Part shown: positions 1 to 7,277 of the stretch, piece by piece
Layout: every line of letters starts with the position of its first letter
How positions within the stretch are numbered: the stretch's first letter is position 1
IMG/VR virus record: IMGVR_UViG_3300032331_000946
Span: 1-25,740 of that record
DNA from: a virus
Length of the DNA stretch: 25,740 bases
Reading direction: 5' to 3' (one strand)
The notes under the pieces: model-generated
Seen by the model: the letters and a program-made list of their open reading frames with translations, nothing else
What the model was told of the DNA's origin: nothing
Databases searched by the model: none
Translations under genes and position numbers: made by a program

Positions 1-110
1 TGCATTGACCTGCGTTTAGGTTCGCACATGTGGGCATACAGAGTTCTCTCTTTCATAAAACTCTTACCGCAATGAGTGCAGTTAAACGGTTGATCAGCTA
101 GTTGTATCAT
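1..110 (-). CDS. C2HC-type zinc-finger protein, N-terminal part (cut by window edge)
   Basis: Only the first 36 codons are inside the window. The reading frame starts at ATG 110-108 and remains open to base 1. The visible peptide has a compact zinc-finger pattern: CTHC (residues 11-14), a 12-residue spacer with aromatic and basic residues, then HMC (27-29) and a basic stretch EPKRR. A C-x2-C...H-x-C arrangement is typical of small nucleic-acid-binding zinc fingers, and from memory similar N-termini occur in T4-like marine phages. The start overlaps the 3' end of the preceding gene by 17 bases, so it is probably translationally coupled as the last visible member of the gp32-uvsX operon. Its exact role is unknown; DNA or RNA binding is inferred from the finger only. 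Confidence 0.7.
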   Translation of the reverse strand, partial: MIQLADQPFNCTHCGKSFMKERTLYAHMCEPKRRSM

Positions 111-324
111 CTATACCCAATGTTGCCGGAGAGTGATCTAACCGGTCAATACCATCACCTCTATAGAAGAAAGCATCTGGATCATTTATTGTAACATTTA
201 AATCACTGTGATGTAAATCGTAGTCTATAAAATTATGATCCGCATCATATACGCGGAAGTAATAAGTTCCGTCAAAACTACGAATTAGGCATCCTTTGAC
301 ACCGTCAGCTAGTATTGGTTTCAT
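94..324 (-). CDS. Conserved hypothetical phage protein, 76 aa
   Basis: A small soluble protein with no membrane segment. It carries the phrase GVKGCLIRSFDGTYYFRVYD near the N-terminus, followed by an acidic middle (residues about 36-60). I recognise the general look from small proteins of T4-like marine phages but know no function. The start ATG overlaps the stop of the upstream 64-residue gene as ATGA, a classic coupling junction, which supports this start. It sits late in the gp32-uvsX-uvsW operon and its 3' end runs 17 bases into the zinc-finger gene. Its fold and activity are unknown. Confidence 0.7.
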   Translation of the reverse strand: MKPILADGVKGCLIRSFDGTYYFRVYDADHNFIDYDLHHSDLNVTINDPDAFFYRGDGIDRLDHSPATLGIDDTTS

Positions 325-515
325 TGCTTGCTCAATTGAGATTCGTTAAAGATATGTAACATTCCAGACGGACTATCAAATTCAAATACATAGCGTATAT
401 CTCCACGGGTGGTGATTGCTACACCAACGATAACTCCATCTGCTTCGTATGTTCCACCAACTTTTCTAACTTTGTCACCTACACTATATAGAGGTGTTTG
501 ATTTTGTTCATTCAT
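321..515 (-). CDS. Small conserved phage protein with SH3-like beta pattern, 64 aa
   Basis: The sequence reads VGDKVRKVGGTYEADGVIVG, then a TRGDIRYVFEFDSPSGMLHI strand pattern. This short, strand-rich, GDxVxKxGGxYxxxGxVV type resembles small SH3-barrel-like proteins that recur in many tailed phages; I infer the fold only from the pattern. The start ATG is preceded by AAGGAA at good spacing (minus strand, just upstream of 515), and the stop overlaps the next gene as ATGA. It follows the carbamoyltransferase gene after 9 bases. No catalytic residues are evident and the function is unknown. Confidence 0.75.
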   Translation of the reverse strand: MNEQNQTPLYSVGDKVRKVGGTYEADGVIVGVAITTRGDIRYVFEFDSPSGMLHIFNESQLSKQ

Positions 516-524
516 GATATTTCC

Positions 525-1466
525 TTATATACTAATTTTAATATGTTTAACAGAGCCCCAATCTCTCCAAATTCTCCCCTTGGTGTGATATAAGATTGCT
601 CCTATACTGCTACTAGGATCCCCAGGATTAGGCAATGACCAAACATATTTCCATGCTTTTACTTCGTATTCATTTGCCTTGCTATTCATAGCACAGCCGC
701 CCATATATACTAAACAATCAGTATCAATTAACTGTCGAGCTTTAAGCATAACAGCTGACACCTGATCCTCGAATACTAATTGTACAGCCGCAGCGATATC
801 ATTCCTATCTTGTTGAGTATCAATTGTGTAAGGCCAATCTGTTACTCCTTTGTGTAAATTTTTAGTTAATTTAACAGTGAAATTGATATAGCGTTTAACA
901 TCGCAATAATATCGTTTAGGGTCACCTTGTGCAGCCATTTGCTGTAGTAGATGTTCCTGTTTAATTGGTTCCAGGCCTATTAATTTAGTAAAGGCGCTGT
1001 AAAACAATCCAAGACTATGTGGATAACTACGACTCCATACTTTCTTTAATTCACCGCGACTACCTTCCCAGATGCTAGCACATTCAAACTCACCGATAGC
1101 ATCAAGAACAACTACAGCGCAATGATTAAAAGGACTCGTGTAGTATCCGGCAGCTGCATGACTGGCATGATGAGGAGTATATGTGACAGGAACATAGTCT
1201 AACCCTAATTGTTTAAGATGTCTACTAGGCAGTGACGACATATCAAAAGCAGTGGCATATTGACCAGCATACGCTTGCCTCGCTTTTTTAAGCCAAGGCC
1301 TCTCATACCAAAATATTCCATCGGGGATGCCATATCTGTCAATCATGTCAGTAACATCTGTTTGACTTAATCGATCTTTGTCAGAGTCTATCTTATTAAA
1401 CCCATTACGTGATAATACCGTCAAACTGCTGCCGTGATTAAGTGCGTTAATTCCCCAGTAGTTCAT
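525..1466 (-). CDS. Short carbamoyltransferase (NodU/TobZ/CmcH type), Kae1-like domain only
   Basis: The N-terminus WGINALNHGSSLTVL matches the opening strand of the carbamoyltransferase N domain. HHASHAAAGYY (residues 99-109) carries the metal-binding H-x3-H pair, VVVLDAIGEFE (118-128) the nucleotide-site acidic segment, YPHSLGLFYSAFTKLIGLEP (148-167) the family signature, and MGGCAMNSKAN plus PNPGDPSSSIGA (255-290) the C-terminal half of the ASKHA fold with Asp283. Known NodU/TobZ enzymes are about 550-600 residues and have a C-terminal YrdC-like domain that makes carbamoyl-adenylate. This 313-residue protein stops after the Kae1-like half and the downstream frame is a different gene, so it is short by design rather than broken. 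It is probably coupled to the 37-residue gene upstream (ATGA). The acceptor is unknown; a modified DNA base or small molecule is possible. Confidence 0.85.
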   Translation of the reverse strand: MNYWGINALNHGSSLTVLSRNGFNKIDSDKDRLSQTDVTDMIDRYGIPDGIFWYERPWLKKARQAYAGQYATAFDMSSLPSRHLKQLGLDYVPVTYTPHHASHAAAGYYTSPFNHCAVVVLDAIGEFECASIWEGSRGELKKVWSRSYPHSLGLFYSAFTKLIGLEPIKQEHLLQQMAAQGDPKRYYCDVKRYINFTVKLTKNLHKGVTDWPYTIDTQQDRNDIAAAVQLVFEDQVSAVMLKARQLIDTDCLVYMGGCAMNSKANEYEVKAWKYVWSLPNPGDPSSSIGAILYHTKGRIWRDWGSVKHIKISI

Positions 1467-1576
1467 TTGTATATAAAAGGATCTCGCTTGCGTAGTTCTG
1501 CTAATCTACGCTGTAGTTTCCTATGTTCTATAAATTTTTTAAAAGGCGATAACAGAAAATTGAATATTTTATTCAT
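1463..1576 (-). CDS. Small basic peptide, 37 aa
   Basis: A short frame from ATG 1576-1574 to TGA 1465-1463 encodes a very basic peptide with an amphipathic centre (KKFIEHRKLQRRLAELRKRD) and the ending DPFIYK. The start is preceded by an excellent SD, AAAGGAAA with a GATT spacer, lying inside the end of the preceding gene. The stop overlaps the carbamoyltransferase start as ATGA. SD plus both overlaps make this a real gene rather than a gap; it fills what would otherwise be the largest unexplained space in the operon. From memory, similar short peptides ending in KRDPFIY occur in T4-like marine phages. No function is known; nucleic-acid binding or a role as a coupling leader is possible. Confidence 0.7.
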   Translation of the reverse strand: MNKIFNFLLSPFKKFIEHRKLQRRLAELRKRDPFIYK

Positions 1577-2033
1577 AATCTTTCCTTTGCTTTTTGTCAA
1601 ATCCCATCTTGTCAAATAGCTCTTCTCGATCATTTTTATCCATCATACTAGCCATTAGTTTGATATCGCCAAGTTTCATAGCAGGGTATATCTCTGCTAA
1701 TAGTTTTTCAATCTTATTAGCTTTTTCTTTCTTGCCGGCAGCAAGATATGGATGGTAGGCATTGGCTCCTGTTCCTACTCCAGCAAACAATTTCCAAAGC
1801 ATGGCCTTGTGATTTTTGCTCAACACCCAATGATGTTTATTGACCATTTCATTGGTCATTTCGAGATACCATTCTTGTGTATCTCTGTCGCCTTGTACAC
1901 TTGCGGTATATCGCATCAATATGTAGGGACTAAATGCTTTCTTTTCGTCATCAGTGAGATTACTATAGAAATCGTAGTTCTTTTGATCTACAGCATTGAG
2001 CTCTCGTTTGATATCAAGTTTTGCGGTTGCCAT
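1569..2033 (-). CDS. Possible clamp-loader small subunit (gp62-like), 154 aa; tentative
   Basis: A mostly helical, charged protein with no Walker motifs. The order F-x-PYILMRYTAS (about 35-45), EMTNEMVNKHHW (59-70), an aromatic and lysine-rich centre (AGKKEKANKIEKLL), and a C-terminal helix with IYPAMKLGDIKLMASMM resembles what I remember of gp62 clamp-loader small subunits from marine T4-like phages, where PFIVNR, EMN-x-HH, and a KWAK-type segment occur in the same order. This is a pattern-level match only. Context fits a replication operon with gp32, uvsX, uvsY and uvsW, but gp44 and gp45 are not in the window. The start overlaps the upstream gene by 20 bases. If not gp62, it is a conserved hypothetical. 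Confidence 0.6.
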   Translation of the reverse strand: MATAKLDIKRELNAVDQKNYDFYSNLTDDEKKAFSPYILMRYTASVQGDRDTQEWYLEMTNEMVNKHHWVLSKNHKAMLWKLFAGVGTGANAYHPYLAAGKKEKANKIEKLLAEIYPAMKLGDIKLMASMMDKNDREELFDKMGFDKKQRKDYE

Positions 2034-2298
2034 GGCGGTCTTCGTATTCTTTACTGAGTTTGTATACTATTATACATTGTTCTAACAGTCTTTGTAAAGT
2101 GATATTTGTTTCGGCCCCTCGTCGGATGTCTGCCCAAAGCTGAGAATTTTTTATGCTAGCTCGGAGATCGCCCGTTCCGGCCAGCATCTCCCAACCTATA
2201 ATCTTTCGAGTGCTAGGATCAGATCCATGTTCTCTAGAATAGATTATGCCGTCTGCTCTTTCGTATATGTACGTTACGCCTTCTTTTAGTGTTCCCAT
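2014..2298 (-). CDS. Conserved hypothetical phage protein, 94 aa
   Basis: Starting at ATG 2298-2296 the protein begins MGTLKEGVTYIYERADGIIY and has a mid-segment with DPSTRKIIGWEML. This N-terminal phrase is one I associate with a widespread small hypothetical protein of T4-like phages. I choose this ATG over a GTG nine bases upstream because it forms a TAATG overlap with the preceding stop and sits six bases after AAGGTG. The 3' end overlaps the gp62-like gene by 20 bases. There are no enzyme motifs or membrane segments and the function is unknown. Confidence 0.75.
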   Translation of the reverse strand: MGTLKEGVTYIYERADGIIYSREHGSDPSTRKIIGWEMLAGTGDLRASIKNSQLWADIRRGAETNITLQRLLEQCIIVYKLSKEYEDRHGNRKT

Positions 2299-2801
2299 TA
2301 CCAGCACCTTGTATAATCAACTAGTTCACATTGTCTACTGACTTCTTTGACAAAATAAGCACACAATGGTTTTTCTCCTGCGTGTAGCGGCGTGCACAAT
2401 AGCTGCCCAGGCCGCATCTTTGGAAAATACCATTTAACATCTTGGTAGACATTAATAATATCAATCTCATGGAATTCTGGTCTGAAACTACTCAGTGGAT
2501 TGAAACAAAATGTTTTGAATCCTCTATCATTGAGACTAGTGATAGGCAGCACTTCCATATCAGGCCCTTCAGGATCTCCCACGATAGTACACCAATCCAA
2601 TGGCATAGTTAACTCATGTGGTCCAATTTTTAATACTACAGCAGGACCTGTGAAACTCTCTAAAAATATCAATGGAATAAAAAAATAATCAGGATCTTTA
2701 TTATCACTGTTATCCAAGACAGCAAATCTCATATCCTCCTCTATTTCCTCTGGAAGCTCATTCAAATAGAATGTCTTGTTGTCTAGTGTTAAAATCTGCA
2801 T
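2298..2801 (-). CDS. Conserved hypothetical protein downstream of uvsW, 167 aa
   Basis: A strand-rich soluble protein with an acidic N-terminal third (ELPEEIEEDMRFAVLDNSDN), a hydrophobic centre (FFIPLIFLESFTGPAVVLKI) and a C-terminal aromatic region (VKWYFPKMRPGQLL) ending in CW. It has no recognisable catalytic motif. The start overlaps the uvsW stop as TAATG and its own stop overlaps the next start as TAATG, so it lies in a strict coupled chain. Position next to uvsW suggests a role in replication or recombination, but this is context only. Confidence 0.7.
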   Translation of the reverse strand: MQILTLDNKTFYLNELPEEIEEDMRFAVLDNSDNKDPDYFFIPLIFLESFTGPAVVLKIGPHELTMPLDWCTIVGDPEGPDMEVLPITSLNDRGFKTFCFNPLSSFRPEFHEIDIINVYQDVKWYFPKMRPGQLLCTPLHAGEKPLCAYFVKEVSRQCELVDYTRCW

Positions 2802-4261
2802 TATTGATATTTTACCTTTTCGATTGTAAAGGGGTAATTAGCCTCTTTATAAAATTTCTTTCTTTCTGTTAAATGTTTCTTGGCATACTTTGTACTGGCT
2901 GTTAGATCCCAGATTTGGACGAAGTCTTTATCGTCCGCTTTCCTAATGCCTCGTCCAATTGATTGTATAACTCTTGTAAAGCTCTTTCCGGATTCCAACA
3001 TAACCAAATTAAAAATACGAGGGATATTAATACCCACAGCGGCCACACCGTAAGTCGCCACAATGATCTTGTTAGTACTCGTTTTAATTTCGTCATATTC
3101 TTCTTTACGATCTTTTGTTTTTACTTCACCTGATATGAATACAGAATCTTCTATTATACTAGTTATTATACGTCCTGATTCTATTCTGTCAACCAATACT
3201 AGTGTATTTCCACTATCAGAGATACCTTTTACTAGTTTACTGATCCATTCCATCCTAGTAGGGTCTGTCACTAGATATTTTAATTCTTCGGGATAACTAC
3301 CAAACTCTTTCCATTCAGAAGTTTGTATCACATTAACATGACACTCACTAAGCACACCCTTTTCTTGTAGTTCAGATGCGCTAACCCGATGAATAACATC
3401 ACCTAATCCAACACGAATATTCTGAAAATCTATGTCATCTTTAGGAACAGTACCTGTGAGTCCCCAACGTATAGGAGTATTGGCCAGATTGTTTGTAAGA
3501 AGTTTTTTCAACACTTCTGCCTTGGCCATATGTACTTCATCGACCATAACTGTCTTAACTCCAGCTAATAATTCTGCCAAAGTTAGTACCTCGCCTTCCT
3601 CAAAATCTTTGGATTTTTTGTCTAAAATATTAAGACTTTGCCAAGTACAGATTGTATGTGTTTTGTCGAGATTTTTTCTGTCACCGTAGTACACACCAAC
3701 ATCAAGTTGACAGTTAAGGAAGTCTTCTTCAGTCTGTTCTACAAGACTTTTGTTTGGAACGATAGTTACAGTACGACCGTATTTTTCACAGATTTTCGCC
3801 AAAGTTGCGGTGGTAATGGTCTTACCAAATCCAGTGGCAATTTCCTGGATACATTGGGGATTCTCGAGAAATTTATTAACAACTTCCACTTGGTCATCAC
3901 GTAGTCTAATTTTCTCTCCAGCAAACCGATGTCCGTCTGGCCAGGTTTGATCACCCCAAAAATCTTCGGAAATTTTGGTGAAATTTAATGGTTCTGAATC
4001 ACGTAGATCATCCAACAATGGATCATATCCCTGACGTAGTAATTCTTCTATAACCTCAGGAAGTATACTCATGTAAGTAGTTCCACCGAGACCAAAGAAG
4101 CTGGTACAGCCATCCCACCTACCCAGCTTATATGCTGGAAGATACCTGGCTTTTTGGTCAAAATATTTGAATTTTTTAACCAAAGATTTGCGTGTGTCGA
4201 GATCTAAATTTTCTATCTTGACATTAACTTCGTCCTTGATAACGATCCTACATGACTTCAA
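2801..4261 (-). CDS. uvsW: UvsW-type DNA helicase (SF2), recombination and late replication
   Basis: The superfamily 2 motifs appear in order: RDDQ (121-124), motif I ATGFGKT (142-148), motif II DEVH (241-244), motif III LTGT (268-271) and motif VI QSIGRGIR (433-440). An N-terminal segment of about 110 residues precedes the motor (KSLVKKFKYFDQ... RWDGCTSFFGLGG), as in T4 UvsW, which unwinds branched DNA and R-loops and reverses forks, helping the switch from origin-dependent to recombination-dependent replication. Length (486) is close to T4 UvsW. The start is TTG at 4261; no upstream ATG is possible and the N-terminal domain requires this start. It overlaps the preceding stop as TTGA. The start has no strong SD and probably depends on coupling. 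Confidence 0.95.
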   Translation of the reverse strand: MKSCRIVIKDEVNVKIENLDLDTRKSLVKKFKYFDQKARYLPAYKLGRWDGCTSFFGLGGTTYMSILPEVIEELLRQGYDPLLDDLRDSEPLNFTKISEDFWGDQTWPDGHRFAGEKIRLRDDQVEVVNKFLENPQCIQEIATGFGKTITTATLAKICEKYGRTVTIVPNKSLVEQTEEDFLNCQLDVGVYYGDRKNLDKTHTICTWQSLNILDKKSKDFEEGEVLTLAELLAGVKTVMVDEVHMAKAEVLKKLLTNNLANTPIRWGLTGTVPKDDIDFQNIRVGLGDVIHRVSASELQEKGVLSECHVNVIQTSEWKEFGSYPEELKYLVTDPTRMEWISKLVKGISDSGNTLVLVDRIESGRIITSIIEDSVFISGEVKTKDRKEEYDEIKTSTNKIIVATYGVAAVGINIPRIFNLVMLESGKSFTRVIQSIGRGIRKADDKDFVQIWDLTASTKYAKKHLTERKKFYKEANYPFTIEKVKYQ

Positions 4262-5493
4262 AATATGTATCTTTCTTTGAGTTTCTTCGTGGTGTAATTA
4301 ATTACAAAATGGTGGTTTTTCAGTAAATTTTTCAGGGTATAATGAACTGTTGTACTGCCAAGATTAACTATAGCATCTATTGTTGTAGAAGTCTTTAGCA
4401 ACGGCTTAGGAACCTTAGTGCTGATAAAAAATATATTGATTTTTTCATCAATAGGATTATTCAGCTGATTGTCTTTCACATAGTCATTACAAATTTTTCC
4501 AGTATTTCCATCCAATCTGAAGAGTACGGATATCTGTTCATTCTTTATTCCCATCCTTTGAAGAAATTGATGGGACTTTGTTAACATATTATATTCATCA
4601 CCCCCGGGTATAACAAATACTGTATTTCCAATGTAGTTAACAGTATCAGCTAAATCGTCGATTACCACAATTTCGGGGTCTATAACTATTTCACTACCGA
4701 TTTTTTTAGATAATAGTGCTTTTGTGTAAGGATTTATCGTACCATCATTTAACGATTGGTCAATATTTTCATCCCATGTATCAATGCCATACTTTTTTGC
4801 AAAAAATAAAACTTCAAGAAGATCATTGCTTTGTGGTTGAGGTATATTTTTGTGTGTATTAGAAAATTTGAAATTTTTTCCATCAAAAATCACCATAGGA
4901 ACATAGTTCTCTATCTGAATTTTTACCTTTTCTATTTCATTAGCAAATTCCTTTAACTCTTTGTCAAACAAAAACTCCTCAGAGGATAATTTTGAATTCA
5001 ACCAATCAATGTGTTCTTCTCGAAGATGAAAATCCCAGGTACGAGACTGGGTATTCCAAAAAATATCTTCAGAACTTGAAGGTCGAGAAAAACTCATTCG
5101 ATTCTTGTTAGCTTCTCTCTTGTAAGTCTTGATGTCATTCACTAATTTTTCATCATAGGGGAAACTAACACGAATCAAGGATCGTTTATTTTCTTGATCT
5201 TTAAATAATTTCACCGTTTTTGAATGACTGATTGATCTCGGAGGCGATCTAAATTGCGGATTTTCTAAAAATAACTCAACTGGCTTAGATAGTAGATTTG
5301 ATATTTCTTGCGAATGCTTTTTTAATATTCTTACCGCAAGAGTTTGCTGTTTTTCAGTCAGCCCGAGCCCGGATGATAGTTGGGAGTCAAAACTTGACAG
5401 CAGTGCTTCATCGTAAGCACCGAGAAATCTCGGCGCAGAATTCCCGAGACTGCTGAATCCCACTAAATTATCGATAATGTCTTCAATGTACAT
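4258..5493 (-). CDS. Uncharacterised 411-aa protein between uvsY and uvsW, HARP-like segment and possible degenerate helicase fold
   Basis: I do not know a characterised relative. The N-terminal 65 residues are helical (LTEKQQTLAVRILKKHSQEI). At about 104-160 a segment IRVSFPYDEKLVNDIKTYKR followed after a linker by WNTQSRTWDFHL resembles the HARP-type pattern (VxFPYDxxLIxxIK...W...WxFxL) found before SNF2-family annealing-helicase motors. The C-terminal part has alternating strands and helices (VFVIPGGDEYNML, INIFFISTKVPKPLL, IDAIVNLG) like a RecA-type domain, but I see no Walker A, DEAD-box or motif VI, so it would be catalytically silent. It is placed between the UvsX loader and the UvsW helicase with an overlap to uvsW. 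The start has no clear SD. Confidence 0.6.
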   Translation of the reverse strand: MYIEDIIDNLVGFSSLGNSAPRFLGAYDEALLSSFDSQLSSGLGLTEKQQTLAVRILKKHSQEISNLLSKPVELFLENPQFRSPPRSISHSKTVKLFKDQENKRSLIRVSFPYDEKLVNDIKTYKREANKNRMSFSRPSSSEDIFWNTQSRTWDFHLREEHIDWLNSKLSSEEFLFDKELKEFANEIEKVKIQIENYVPMVIFDGKNFKFSNTHKNIPQPQSNDLLEVLFFAKKYGIDTWDENIDQSLNDGTINPYTKALLSKKIGSEIVIDPEIVVIDDLADTVNYIGNTVFVIPGGDEYNMLTKSHQFLQRMGIKNEQISVLFRLDGNTGKICNDYVKDNQLNNPIDEKINIFFISTKVPKPLLKTSTTIDAIVNLGSTTVHYTLKNLLKNHHFVINYTTKKLKERYIF

Positions 5494-5502
5494 GATTTTA
5501 AA

Positions 5503-5961
5503 TTAGAGAACGATATCTTCCATACCGGCTGTTCGAAGTTTGATGATATTACTCAATTGCCATTGCTTAATATCTAGAGCTTTGATTATTCCTAACCATT
5601 GATTTCGTAAGAGAGCAAATTCGTTGATGATTTTTTCCATATCAACTACATCTGCTTCACCTTCTACATATTTTTCAACGTCTCTGCTGCTAAGGGCACG
5701 TTGATAGTTTTCCAGATATTTTTTAAATACCTTTGAACGTGTTCGTCTAAGCTCAATGTTGAGGTATTCTAATATAGCCTCAATTTCTTGTAGCTGATTG
5801 AACCGTTGCTCAACTATACCGGGAAGAATAGAAGAAGCTTTTTCTATGTTTCCATAGATTTTAATTTCTTTTTTAGCTTCTTCTAACTCTTGATAGAACC
5901 AATCGATACACGAAGGGAGATGCGATATGTCTTGACTAACTTTGGCATACCATCGTGCCAT
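5503..5961 (-). CDS. uvsY: UvsY-type recombination mediator
   Basis: A 152-residue helical protein. The C-terminal half (residues about 80-152) has the UvsY features: RTRSKVFKKYLENYQRA, then a VDMEKIINEFALLRNQWLGI helix, and the ending IKALDIKQWQLSNIIKLRTAG, which parallels the IKSRGFAIKHIQDMRAFEAG ending of T4 UvsY. T4 UvsY loads UvsX onto gp32-covered single-stranded DNA, and uvsX and gp32 genes lie directly upstream here, while uvsW follows one gene downstream as in T4 (where uvsY and uvsW are adjacent). A strong SD, GAGGAG, precedes the ATG and lies inside the end of the acidic-protein gene. Confidence 0.85.
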   Translation of the reverse strand: MARWYAKVSQDISHLPSCIDWFYQELEEAKKEIKIYGNIEKASSILPGIVEQRFNQLQEIEAILEYLNIELRRTRSKVFKKYLENYQRALSSRDVEKYVEGEADVVDMEKIINEFALLRNQWLGIIKALDIKQWQLSNIIKLRTAGMEDIVL

Positions 5962-5963
5962 CG

Positions 5964-6209
5964 TTACTCCTCATCTTCGTCGTAGTATTCGTCGTCTTCA
6001 TCTTCGAAGTCATATCCACCTTCATCTAATGCTGTTTTAATAGCATCATCGAGATGTGAATCATAACCCGACAACCCTTCTATAATTGAAGTGTCAACAT
6101 CTTTTCCCAAAAGGAAATCGATGTATTGTGTTGCTGCCATTTCCTTGTTTTTTTCCGGAATATATTCTTTGAATGTATCCCATATTTCCATAATTAATGA
6201 CTCTTCCAT
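5964..6209 (-). CDS. Small acidic protein between uvsX and uvsY, 81 aa
   Basis: The N-terminal 60 residues look globular (IWDTFKEYIPEKNKEMAATQYIDFLLGKD), and the last 18 residues are almost entirely Asp, Glu and Tyr (DFEDEDDEYYDEDEE). I remember similar small proteins in the uvsX neighbourhood of marine T4-like phages, all uncharacterised. The gene starts one base after the uvsX stop, with GAGGAA inside the uvsX end serving as SD. The acidic tail resembles DNA-mimicking tails such as the one that regulates gp32, so an interaction with UvsX, UvsY or gp32 is a reasonable inference but not shown. An internal ATG at residue 7 is a possible alternative start. Confidence 0.75.
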   Translation of the reverse strand: MEESLIMEIWDTFKEYIPEKNKEMAATQYIDFLLGKDVDTSIIEGLSGYDSHLDDAIKTALDEGGYDFEDEDDEYYDEDEE

Positions 6210-6210
6210 T

Positions 6211-7266
6211 TTATGCTTCCTCTGTTTCTTCTATAGTTATTGGCATGGTAATTTCTTCCCACTCAGCCATAATTGTAGTTAGTCCTTCTTTGTCATTGCT
6301 ATTCCATGCCTTGCGGAATTGCTTGATGATCTCGCCATCTTTAGTTGTGTAAACAAGACTGTTGCCTTCTTTCTTTAACTTACCTTTGGCTTCGAACAAA
6401 TCAACCAAACCACTAAATGGACTCATACCTGTTGAGTATGGAATCTCAACTTGTACTGATTCAAACGGTTTAGAATAGCGTGTTTTCATGATCTTACAGG
6501 CTGAACGAATACCGTTGATAGTAGTAGTCTTATTACCATCTTCATCAGTTTTAAGTTTTAATTTACGCATAGCAACTACAATAGAACTAGCGTAGATAAA
6601 ACCTTGTCCACCTGAAATCTTATCATCCGGATCAAACATATCCTGGCTTGCGTATGTGTGATTGGTACAAACTAACCCAACATTCCACGAGCCAAACATG
6701 TTCACACAGTTACGAACGAGACTGGTAAGTGCTTTAGGTTTACGACCCATATCACCCTTCATCTCACCTGCTTCAAACTGATTTACATCAGTAGGAGTCA
6801 ACAACATACCTAAACTATCGATAACGAAAAGAATCTTTGGGCGTGTCTCTTCAGGCATCGCTTTATATTCTTTCATGAATTCGGAAATGGTTTTAGCCAC
6901 ATCATCAATCATAGCCATATTGAGTTTAAGCAGTTTATCTTCACTGGTACTAACACCTAAATCCAACAACCACTTTTCGTCAAGTGCGTTTTCACTATCA
7001 ACTAGGATAACAAAAATACCTTGTTCTTGTGCGTGTCGAATAATGTTTCCAGAGCAAATATAACTCTTACCAGCACCGCTTTCGCCAGCAAATACAGTGA
7101 CCTTACCCAAAGGGACTCCCCTAAAGAAGTCCCCCGAGATAAGATAGTTTAGGGCGTAGTTACCGGTAGAGATCCAATCGGTTGGGTCGTTAAACCCTAT
7201 TCCTAATCCATCAATACTTTTAGTGATAGACTTACGGAACTTCGAAATATCGAAGGCTTTTCCCAT
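6211..7266 (-). CDS. uvsX: UvsX RecA-like recombinase
   Basis: A RecA-fold ATPase: Walker A GESGAGKS (61-68), the catalytic-glutamate segment VDSENALDEKW (89-99), Walker B ILFVIDSLGML (145-155), and DNA-binding loop region with SGGQGFIYASS. Length (351) is near T4 UvsX (about 390). It catalyses strand pairing and exchange that drives recombination-dependent replication, with gp32 and UvsY as partners, both encoded beside it. AAGGAG precedes the ATG, 11 bases after the gp32 stop. The C-terminus is acidic and ends in EETEEA; its last codons contain the SD for the next gene. Confidence 0.95.
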   Translation of the reverse strand: MGKAFDISKFRKSITKSIDGLGIGFNDPTDWISTGNYALNYLISGDFFRGVPLGKVTVFAGESGAGKSYICSGNIIRHAQEQGIFVILVDSENALDEKWLLDLGVSTSEDKLLKLNMAMIDDVAKTISEFMKEYKAMPEETRPKILFVIDSLGMLLTPTDVNQFEAGEMKGDMGRKPKALTSLVRNCVNMFGSWNVGLVCTNHTYASQDMFDPDDKISGGQGFIYASSIVVAMRKLKLKTDEDGNKTTTINGIRSACKIMKTRYSKPFESVQVEIPYSTGMSPFSGLVDLFEAKGKLKKEGNSLVYTTKDGEIIKQFRKAWNSNDKEGLTTIMAEWEEITMPITIEETEEA

Positions 7267-7277
7267 AGTCTAACTCC

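Noticed and set aside
525-1466. Frameshifted or truncated carbamoyltransferase pseudogene
   Set aside because: The frame is intact to a natural stop, the next gene follows after 9 bases with its own SD, and no remnant of the missing C-terminal domain is found in neighbouring frames.
1752-2057. 101-residue plus-strand open frame
   Set aside because: It lies opposite two coupled minus-strand genes, lacks an SD, and its composition is that of a complementary strand.
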